From positions 16,873 through 80,872 of the forward strand of contig NZ_JBDPMD010000043.1 of NCBI RefSeq assembly GCF_039871875.1: a stretch of DNA of 64,000 bases, given 5' to 3'. Source of the DNA: Sphaerisporangium sp039871875. Lineage in GTDB: Bacteria > Actinomycetota > Actinomycetes > Streptosporangiales > Streptosporangiaceae. Positions 29,825-37,143 of the stretch are shown piece by piece; position 1 is the stretch's first letter; each line of letters begins with the position of its first letter. The position numbers and the translations under genes were made by a program. The notes below the pieces were generated by a model. The model did no database searches and was not told the origin of the DNA. It saw nothing but the letters and a program-made list of their open reading frames with translations.

Positions 29825-31045
29825 TCAGCTAGGTGAACGGTCCGCGCGGCGTTCGAGATCCCGGAGGGCGGCGCGGAGTTCGCTCGCGGGGTCGCCGTCG
29901 TGGTAGACGTGCTCGCTGGGTTCGATGCCGTCCAGGAACTCCTGGTAGCGGACGGCGTAGAAGAGGTGCTGGTAGGGCTCCGCGAGTTCGATGGCGCGGG
30001 CAGGGTCGGAGCCGGGGACGTGTCGGCGCCACGCGTCGATCCAGGTGGTGACGGCCGTGTGGCGGCCGGCGGCCGGCAGGAACATGCCGGCGCGCAGGCC
30101 GTCCAGGGCGGGGTGGCCGGTGTGGGCGTCGGCGAAGTCGAGGACGACCGCGGGGCCGCCGTCCGAGCGCCAGTTGCCGCTGTGGAAGTCGCCGTGCACC
30201 ACGGTCTCGGGCAGGCCGCACGCGCGGAGGTCCGCGGCCAGGACGGGGAGGGCGTCGAGGAGGTGGCGGGCCTGGTCCTGTTCCTCGGAGGTGAGGCCGG
30301 CTCGGGCGATCACGCCGGCGAGACGATCGTGGAGGTCGTCCGGCGTGCGGCGGGGCAGTCCCGGGGGGCCGGTGACCGTCGCCTGGGCGGCGACGAAGCG
30401 GGTGACGGTCGTGCGGACGACGTCCGGCGGGGCGGTCCAGCAGTCCTCGCCCGGTACGTGGTCGAGCAGCACGCGGTGGGCGGCCGGGTCGGTGGCGATC
30501 ACGGACGGCACGAGCGCCGGGCCGGTCTCGGCGAACGCGGCCATCACGCCGCCCTCGTCGGCGGCGAACCCCGGGGTGATCTTCAGCCAGACGGGGCCGC
30601 CCCGGGCGGGGACGCGGAACAGGGCCGCGAGGTTCCAGGTCTTCACCTGCCGGGCCGGGCCGACCTGCGGCCGGCCGGCGGCGCGGAGCGCGTCACCGGC
30701 CCACGCCAGGGCCTCCTGTACGCCGTGGGGCGTGGCCCACGCGGCGCGGCGCGCCTCGGGGGCGCGCAGGCCGGCCGCGACGTCCGGGCACAGCGGCCTG
30801 CCGGTGCGCGCTCGCCGGGGGTCGCCGAGGAACTCGGCGTGGTAGGTCACGTGGCCGCCGCGCGGGGCCGCGCCGCCTTCGACGCTCACCAGGCGCAGGA
30901 TCACGACGGGCCCGCCCAGCACGGCTTCCAGGTGCCCGGTCACCGGGGCGACCTCCGCCCACCACGGGACCGCGACCGGGAAGGGGCCGACGACGCCGAT
31001 GTCCTCGTCACCACAGGTGACCAGAGCGGTCACGGTTCTGTCCAC
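29825..31045 (-). CDS. Aminoglycoside phosphotransferase (APH) family protein
   Basis: A 406-residue protein. The second half is a kinase-like APH domain with the catalytic loop VHGDFHSGNW and the metal-binding LDFADAHTGHPALD. The first 110 residues are an additional beta-rich region not typical of antibiotic-inactivating APHs. Many such proteins phosphorylate small metabolites rather than drugs, so a resistance role should not be assumed. The GTG start has only a weak GGGCG site. It stands between the sensor kinase pair (106 bases upstream) and the CorA-like gene (28 bases downstream), all on the minus strand. Confidence 0.8.
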   Translation of the reverse strand: MDRTVTALVTCGDEDIGVVGPFPVAVPWWAEVAPVTGHLEAVLGGPVVILRLVSVEGGAAPRGGHVTYHAEFLGDPRRARTGRPLCPDVAAGLRAPEARRAAWATPHGVQEALAWAGDALRAAGRPQVGPARQVKTWNLAALFRVPARGGPVWLKITPGFAADEGGVMAAFAETGPALVPSVIATDPAAHRVLLDHVPGEDCWTAPPDVVRTTVTRFVAAQATVTGPPGLPRRTPDDLHDRLAGVIARAGLTSEEQDQARHLLDALPVLAADLRACGLPETVVHGDFHSGNWRSDGGPAVVLDFADAHTGHPALDGLRAGMFLPAAGRHTAVTTWIDAWRRHVPGSDPARAIELAEPYQHLFYAVRYQEFLDGIEPSEHVYHDGDPASELRAALRDLERRADRSPS

Positions 31046-31151
31046 GTCGCCCAGTGTGTGGGCCGCCCACCGGTTCCGCGAACGGTTTTCGGACGGCCGC
31101 GGGGGATCTCGTACTCGGGTGCGAGCGGCGCCGTGGCCATCGCCTGGCGGG

Positions 31152-32501
31152 TCAGGAGCGCAAAGGGAGGGTGAGGACGAAGCGGGCGCCCTGGGGGCTG
31201 TCCTGGAGGGTGAGGGTGCCGCCGTGGGCTTCGGCCAGGAGGCGGGCTATGGGGAGGCCCAGGCCCACGCCGCCGGCTTCTCGGCTGCGGGCGGTGTCCA
31301 GGCGGGTGAAGCGTTGGAAGACGATTTCCCGTTGGGGGGCGGCGATTCCGGGGCCGTCGTCGAGGACCTCCAGTTCCGCGGCGGGGGCGGCGGTGCGGCG
31401 GACGGTGATCGTGACGGTGGACGACGCGTGGCGTGCGGCGTTCTGGATGAGGTTGCCGACCAGCTGGGACAGGCGGGCAGGGTCTCCCAGCACCGTGACT
31501 CCCGGGGGGAGGTCGTGGACGACCTTCTTGGCCGGCGGGTGGGTCTTCAGCTCCCTGGAGACGAGGTCGGCGAGGTCGATCACCTGGCGTTCGCACGGGA
31601 CGCCGGCGTCGAGGCGGGTGAGGGTGAGCAGGTCGGACGCGATGGCCTGGAGGCGGTCCACGCTCGGGAGCACGGCGTTGCACAACACGGAGGGGTCGGT
31701 GTCCTCCGGTGCCAGCAGGGCGGACTCCATCTGGGCCCGGATGGCGGTGATCGGCGTGCGCAGCTCGTGGGAGGCGTCCGCGCAGAAGCGCCGCTGTTGT
31801 TCCAGCACGTCCTCCAGCCGGTCGAGCGTCTGGTTGACGCTCAGGGCCAGCCGCTGGATCTCGTCGTGGGGCGCGGGCACGGGGACGCGGCGGGCGATGT
31901 CGGAGCTCTGGATGTGGTCGAGCTCGGACCTGATGGCGTCGACGGGCTTGAGCGAACGGGAGACGGTGTGCCGCGCCCCGTACGCCGCCGCGACCGTGAA
32001 GACGGCCGTCCCGGCGAGCAGGAGGAGCGTCATCCCGGGGTAGACGTAGAACGGCAGCGCCGGCGCCGCACTGTAGATCGTCCAGTCGCCGCCGCGGTAC
32101 ACCTGCTGCGCGACCACGACGTGGCACTCGCCACCGTCCAGGACGGCGTCGCAGACCAGGGCGCTGGCCACCCGCTCGGGCTTCTCGGGCGCGAAGTCGG
32201 CCATGATCGGCTTGCGTTGCAGGTCCGGGGTCGCGGCGACCACACGCCCGCGCGGATCGACCACCTGGACGGGACGGATGAGGTCGTGCGAGATGGGGGG
32301 CAGCGGGTTGACGAGTTCACCACGGTCCACGTAGTACGCGGTCAGCTCCCCCACCGCCGTCACCTCTTTGACGAGGTTCTGCGTCGCCAGCCGGTTCACC
32401 GCGAACATGAGGAGGACCGAGAAAACGACGCACAGCGAACCGACCGCCATGCCGGTGAACAGCGCAAGGCGACCTCGGAGCGAGCAGTTCTGGAGCCTCA
32501 T
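31152..32501 (-). CDS. Sensor histidine kinase (downstream member of an overlapping pair)
   Basis: A 449-residue membrane kinase. Helix 1 (about 15-35) and helix 2 (about 150-170) bracket an extracellular sensor region of about 115 residues that contains one Cys pair (CDAVLDGGEC). HAMP, DHp (HELRTPITAIRAQME) and HATPase_c (NLIQNAARHA, DDGPGI, GLGLPI) follow in order. It autophosphorylates at the DHp histidine and should pass phosphate to a response regulator. None is encoded beside it. The ATG overlaps the stop of the preceding kinase gene (ATGA), so the two are translated together. Confidence 0.92.
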   Translation of the reverse strand: MRLQNCSLRGRLALFTGMAVGSLCVVFSVLLMFAVNRLATQNLVKEVTAVGELTAYYVDRGELVNPLPPISHDLIRPVQVVDPRGRVVAATPDLQRKPIMADFAPEKPERVASALVCDAVLDGGECHVVVAQQVYRGGDWTIYSAAPALPFYVYPGMTLLLLAGTAVFTVAAAYGARHTVSRSLKPVDAIRSELDHIQSSDIARRVPVPAPHDEIQRLALSVNQTLDRLEDVLEQQRRFCADASHELRTPITAIRAQMESALLAPEDTDPSVLCNAVLPSVDRLQAIASDLLTLTRLDAGVPCERQVIDLADLVSRELKTHPPAKKVVHDLPPGVTVLGDPARLSQLVGNLIQNAARHASSTVTITVRRTAAPAAELEVLDDGPGIAAPQREIVFQRFTRLDTARSREAGGVGLGLPIARLLAEAHGGTLTLQDSPQGARFVLTLPLRS

Positions 32502-33700
32502 GGCGAACCCGTCTCCTGGTGCGATACCCGGGGCAGCCGCAGGACGAAACGTGCCCCGCCTGTGGGGCTGTCCTCGACGACAAGGGTGCCGTGATGGGCG
32601 TGGGCGATGTCGCGGGCGATGGCGAGCCCCAGCCCTGAGCCGCTGCGGTCGAGCCGGCGGGCCTCGTCCAGCCGGGTGAAACGGTGGAACACCCGCTCCC
32701 GGTCGGCCGCGGGGATACCCCGGCCGTCGTCGCTGACCACGAGTTCCACGACGGTGCGCCGGGCGCGCACCTCGACGCGCACCAGGCGGATGGAGTGCCG
32801 CTGCGCGTTGTCCAGCAGGTTGGTGAGCAGCCGGGCCATGTGGGACGGCACGGCGCTGACGGTCGCGCCGCGGGTCACGTGGACCAGGACCGGGAGGGGG
32901 TCCGCCCGTTCGGAGACCACGGTCTCGGCGAGCGTCGCGAGGTCGAACCGCTGCCGTACGGGGGTGCCGGACTGCACCCTGGCCAGGCACAGCATGTCCT
33001 CGATGATCATCTGAAGCCGCCTCACCTGGGCCAGCAGCGGGCCGGCCACCTCGACCGGCCCGTGCCGGCCGGGCTCCAGCTGCGCCGCCTCCACCTGGGT
33101 GCGCAGCCCCGCGATGGGATTGCGCAGCTCGTGGGAGACGTCGGAGACGAACCGCCGCCGGCGGCGCGCGATCTCCTCGATCCGCCGCTTGTCGTCGTTG
33201 AGGCGTCCGAGAAGGTTGTTGATCGACTGGCACACACCGGCGATCTCCCGCGCGTTCCGCGGCGTGGAGACCCGGGCGGGCAGGTCGGTGAAGTCGATAC
33301 CGCGGAGCTCGGCGCACACGGTCTCCACGGGCCGCAGCAGCCGGCCGGTCATCCGCCAGGCGCCCCAGGCCACCAGGACGATCAGCTCGGCCATCTCGAT
33401 CGTCAGGACCAGGTGGAGGGAGCCGCGCCACGCGATCTTCCGGAACGGTTCCCGTGTGCCGGCCGCGACCAGGCCCGCGGCGGCGGCGAGGACGGTGAGG
33501 GCGGCGCTCGCCAAGGCCAGCAGGACGATCTGTGCCCGGGCAGAACGCGGCCGGCCCCATGCCGGTGTCCCTGGCGGCCTCGACGCCCGGCCCGCGAATC
33601 GGGCTGCCGGCAGGCAGGTGAATGCCCTGGCGATGATCGTCCACATGAGCACGGTGATCGGGGGCCACAGAAGGATCAGCCAGTCGCTGGGCAGGTCCAT
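32498..33700 (-). CDS. Sensor histidine kinase (upstream member of an overlapping pair)
   Basis: A 400-residue membrane kinase with one short N-terminal helix, two more helices (about 55-80 and 95-120) and very little extracellular sequence. These are followed by HAMP, DHp (HELRNPIAGLRTQVE) and HATPase_c (NLLDNAQRHS, DDGRGIP, GLGLAIARDI). It probably senses a membrane-embedded or intracellular signal. The ATG at 33700 has AAGG nine bases upstream; an ATG three codons earlier is too close. No response regulator gene lies upstream; instead a LAL regulator is divergent across 271 bases. Both kinase domains look complete. Confidence 0.9.
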   Translation of the reverse strand: MDLPSDWLILLWPPITVLMWTIIARAFTCLPAARFAGRASRPPGTPAWGRPRSARAQIVLLALASAALTVLAAAAGLVAAGTREPFRKIAWRGSLHLVLTIEMAELIVLVAWGAWRMTGRLLRPVETVCAELRGIDFTDLPARVSTPRNAREIAGVCQSINNLLGRLNDDKRRIEEIARRRRRFVSDVSHELRNPIAGLRTQVEAAQLEPGRHGPVEVAGPLLAQVRRLQMIIEDMLCLARVQSGTPVRQRFDLATLAETVVSERADPLPVLVHVTRGATVSAVPSHMARLLTNLLDNAQRHSIRLVRVEVRARRTVVELVVSDDGRGIPAADRERVFHRFTRLDEARRLDRSGSGLGLAIARDIAHAHHGTLVVEDSPTGGARFVLRLPRVSHQETGSP

Positions 33701-33971
33701 CGTCGTCATCCTTTTCGAAACAGGAGATTCGAGGGATGTCATGGGCCGGAGAGGGTTGCTGTCGCCTCGGACGGGTGCCGCCGGCCGTCCGCAGCGGGGG
33801 GGAATGTCCTCTCGTGTCACCTCGACGAAAGAGATGTCTGAACGGTATGGCACCGGGGCGGCGGGCCGTATCGCATATCCGTGCGACATCATCAGCCGCC
33901 CTGACATGATGATCATGACCTGACCTGCGTGGACGTGTTGCGATGCCGTTGGCTCCGGGTATTTGCGGCAT

Positions 33972-36821
33972 ATGGGAGACCTGTCGCACCGTGCCCAGGG
34001 AACGGGGCCCGGCTCCCGTGACGCGTCATGGCCGGGCTGGCGGGGCCGCGCCGGGGAGTGGAAGCTGGTGGACGACCTGCTCCGGGCGGCCGGAGCCGGC
34101 CGGGGCGCGGTACTCCTCATCGAGGGCAGGCCGGGCGTGGGGAAGAGCCGCATGCTGGACGTGGCCGCCGCCGCGGCGGCGCGGGCGGGCATCGAGGTCG
34201 CCCGCGGCGTGGCGGACGAGCTGACCGAGCTGATCCCGCTGGCCCCGCTGACGTCGGCGCTCGGGGAGCACTGCCGCACGTTCCGCACCGGTGACCCCCT
34301 GGGCGCCTTCCCGGTCGATCAGCGGATGCTGATGCTGGAGCGCCTGGAGGAGCCGCTGGAGCAGCGGGTGGCCAAGGCACCGGTGTTGCTCACGCTGGAC
34401 GATCTGCACTGGGCCGACCCGATGACCCTGATGGCCCTGCGGTCGATGACGCGGGACCTCGCGTCCTACCCGCTCATCTGGATGCTGACCCGGACCACGG
34501 ACCACGGTGACGCCTCCCGCCTCGACCGCCTGTTCGACGGGCTGGAACGCGCCGGCGCGGCGCGGATCCGGCTGGAGAGGCTGGACGAGCGGGCGGTGGC
34601 GCACGTGGTGGCCGACGTGCTCGGGGCGGTGCCCGAGCCGGACGTGCTGGACCTCGCGGAACTCGCGGACGGCAATCCGTTCCTGCTCGTCGATCTCCTC
34701 GAACGGCTCCGCGGCGAGGGCGTGCTGGAGGTCGCCGGCGGCCACGCGCGGACGGTGCCGGCGCGACTGCCGCAGGCCTACGCGGTGACGTGGGAGCGCC
34801 TGGAGAGGCTGTCCGCGCCGGCCCAGCACATGCTGCGGGCCGCCGGGGTCCTCGGCCGCTCGTTCTCGGTGCGGGACCTGGCCGAGTTGCTCGGCGAATC
34901 GACCGGTGGCCTGCTGCCCCTGCTGGAGGAAGCGATGACGGCGGGTGTCATCAGGTCCGCGGGGCACGAGCTGACCTTCCGGCACGACCTGCTGTGGCAG
35001 GCGGTGGTGGGGGCCCTCCCCGCCGCCGTGTTGCGGGCCCTGCACCAGGAGGCGGGCGAGATGCTGCTCAGACGCGGCGGATCGGCCGTCGCCGCCGCCA
35101 CGCACCTGCTGCACAGCGCCGGCCGCGGTGAGACGTCCGCGCTGCGCGGGCTGGACCAGGCCGCGCGGGAGGTGCTGCGGTTCTCCCCCCAGACGGCCGC
35201 CGATCTCGCCCGGCGTGCGCTCGAGCTGAGCGACACCGCCGACGCCGACTGGCCTGGCCGTGCCGCGACGGCGGTCGACGCCCTGACGGCCATCGGGCGG
35301 CTGTCCGAGGCGGCCGCCCTCGCCCGCGCCGCGCTCGGCCGGGCGTCACCCGCGCAGGAGTCCCGCCTGCGATGCGCGCTGGCGTACATCCTGCTGCTCA
35401 GCGGCCGGCCCGCGGACGCGGTGTCCGAGGCGGAGGGCCTGGTCGCCCGCAGGGACGTCTCCGAGGCCCTGCGCGGCGTCGCGGAATGGACGGTGTTCTG
35501 GGGTCTCATCGTGCTGAACCGGCTCGACGAGGGACGGCGGCGCGCGGAGGCGGTGCTCGCCGACCGTGAACGGCACACCGACACCGCCGCCGTCGGGGCG
35601 CTCCTGCTGCTCGCCCGGCAGGCCATGGTGGACGGGCGGACCACCGACTCGTTCGATCACCTGCACGAAGCCCTGCGGATCGCGAACACCGGCACCGCGG
35701 AAGCCGTGCAGGGCCCGTACGTGCGCCTCATGATCAGCCTCAACTGCCGTGCCATGCGCCAGTTCGAGGCGGCCGACGTGGCCGTCCGCACCGCCGAGGA
35801 GGAGATCGAGGCACTCGGCCTGACCGTGCTGGCACCGCAGCCCGCGCTGTTCCGCTCCTGCCTGAGGCTGGCCACCGGCCGGCTCGACGACGCCCTGGCC
35901 GAGGCCCAGGCCGGCATGACGATCGCCGAGGAGCTCGGCACTCCCGGGTTCGTCCGGGCCGGGTGGTCCATGCTCGCCCTCATCGCCGTGCGGCGCGGCG
36001 ACATCGACGCCGCGGCGCGGCACCTGGAGAAGTACCTGTCGCAGCGCGACGCGCCCGCCATGTTGTTCGGATCGGTGTGGGAACGGTGGGTGGAGGCGGT
36101 GGTGGCCCAGGCGCGAGGTGATCTGGGCCGGGCCGTGGAGGTGCTCACCCCGACCTACCTGGACGCGGAGAACCTGCACTGGGCGCTGATCACGGGGCCG
36201 TTCACCGCCGCGTGCCTGACCCGGCTGGCCCTGGCGACGGCGCACCGCCCGTACGCGCGAGCCGTCGCCGGCATGGCCGAGCGTCTCGCCGGCGACAACC
36301 CCGACTTCCCCGACTTCGCCGCCGCGGCCGCCCACGCCCGCGGGATCCTCGACAAGGACACCGCCGCCCTCGCCCGCGCCGCCGAAGGCCATCCCCAGCC
36401 GTGGGAACGCGCCTCGGCCGCCGAGGACCTCGGGGCCCTGCTGTCCGCCGCCCCCGCCACCCGGGACCAGGCCGTCGAGAGCCTGGACCGGGCCCTCGAC
36501 GGCTACCGCGGCGTCGGCGCCCTCCGGGACGCGGCGCGCGTGCGCGCGAGACTGCGCGTCCTCGGTGTCCGGCGCCGCCACTGGGCCCAGCCGCACCGGC
36601 CGCCGTACGGATGGGACAGCCTGACCGACACCGAACGCGCCGTGGCCGGCCTGATCGCCCGCGGCATGACCAACCGCCAGGCCGCCGCCCGCATGTTCCT
36701 GTCCCCCCACACGGTCTCCACCCACCTGCGCCGCATGTTCGCCAAACTGGGCATCGCGTCCCGCGTCGAACTGGCCCGTGTCGTCACCGAGCACTGCCCG
36801 TCCTTGCTCCAGGACCCGTGA
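33972..36821 (+). CDS. LAL-type LuxR family ATPase regulator, second copy
   Basis: A 949-residue regulator. Walker A is GRPGVGKS (residues 52-59), Walker B VLLTLDDLHWADP near 145. A long helical repeat region follows and a C-terminal LuxR helix-turn-helix (LTDTERAVAGLIARGMTN, then VSTHLRRMFAKLG). It lacks a receiver domain, so it is not an obvious partner for the divergent kinases. The ATG at 33972 has only a weak site; a TTG three codons earlier is possible. A 12-bp stem hairpin about 150 bases past the stop probably ends the transcript. Confidence 0.88.
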   Translation: MGDLSHRAQGTGPGSRDASWPGWRGRAGEWKLVDDLLRAAGAGRGAVLLIEGRPGVGKSRMLDVAAAAAARAGIEVARGVADELTELIPLAPLTSALGEHCRTFRTGDPLGAFPVDQRMLMLERLEEPLEQRVAKAPVLLTLDDLHWADPMTLMALRSMTRDLASYPLIWMLTRTTDHGDASRLDRLFDGLERAGAARIRLERLDERAVAHVVADVLGAVPEPDVLDLAELADGNPFLLVDLLERLRGEGVLEVAGGHARTVPARLPQAYAVTWERLERLSAPAQHMLRAAGVLGRSFSVRDLAELLGESTGGLLPLLEEAMTAGVIRSAGHELTFRHDLLWQAVVGALPAAVLRALHQEAGEMLLRRGGSAVAAATHLLHSAGRGETSALRGLDQAAREVLRFSPQTAADLARRALELSDTADADWPGRAATAVDALTAIGRLSEAAALARAALGRASPAQESRLRCALAYILLLSGRPADAVSEAEGLVARRDVSEALRGVAEWTVFWGLIVLNRLDEGRRRAEAVLADRERHTDTAAVGALLLLARQAMVDGRTTDSFDHLHEALRIANTGTAEAVQGPYVRLMISLNCRAMRQFEAADVAVRTAEEEIEALGLTVLAPQPALFRSCLRLATGRLDDALAEAQAGMTIAEELGTPGFVRAGWSMLALIAVRRGDIDAAARHLEKYLSQRDAPAMLFGSVWERWVEAVVAQARGDLGRAVEVLTPTYLDAENLHWALITGPFTAACLTRLALATAHRPYARAVAGMAERLAGDNPDFPDFAAAAAHARGILDKDTAALARAAEGHPQPWERASAAEDLGALLSAAPATRDQAVESLDRALDGYRGVGALRDAARVRARLRVLGVRRRHWAQPHRPPYGWDSLTDTERAVAGLIARGMTNRQAAARMFLSPHTVSTHLRRMFAKLGIASRVELARVVTEHCPSLLQDP

Positions 36822-37143
36822 CCGTCCAGGCGGTGCACGAGGCCGGAGCCGGCTTAAAGAGACTTTGGAGAGCTTTGCCGGAAACTCGCAGGCATGGCTT
36901 TCTCCACGCGCACCTCGGTGATCCTGCTGTCCGCCCGGCCCGCCACCGTCTGAGGACGCGGTCCCCGTTGACCGGCGGCGGCCTCCGCGGGGGCGGCCGC
37001 CGCCGGCCGGTCGTTCGCGCGCCGCCGGAAAACACCGCTTCACACCCCGGGGAGTGTCCCGGGTCCTTCGTGCCGCGCGCGGAACGGCCGCGCGCAATAG
37101 GTTCTGGGGAGGGGGTCCCGCCGAGCCTTACAGGGAGAACCAG
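36822..37143. other. Intergenic region before the SARP gene
   Basis: Contains two CTTTG pentamers ten bases apart (36863-36877) in an AT-richer patch and, further on, a strong hairpin (annotated separately). SARP proteins bind short direct repeats, so the pentamers may matter, but the spacing is not the canonical eleven. No gene seen. Confidence 0.35.
36972..37006 (+). terminator. Hairpin downstream of the second LAL gene
   Basis: CCGGCGGCGGCC (36972-36983) and GGCCGCCGCCGG (36995-37006) form a perfect 12-bp stem with an 11-base loop. No T-run follows, as is usual in this GC range. Confidence 0.55.

Noticed and set aside
29825..31045. Labelling the APH-family gene as antibiotic resistance
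   Set aside because: The N-terminal part is unlike known resistance enzymes and the family has many metabolic members.
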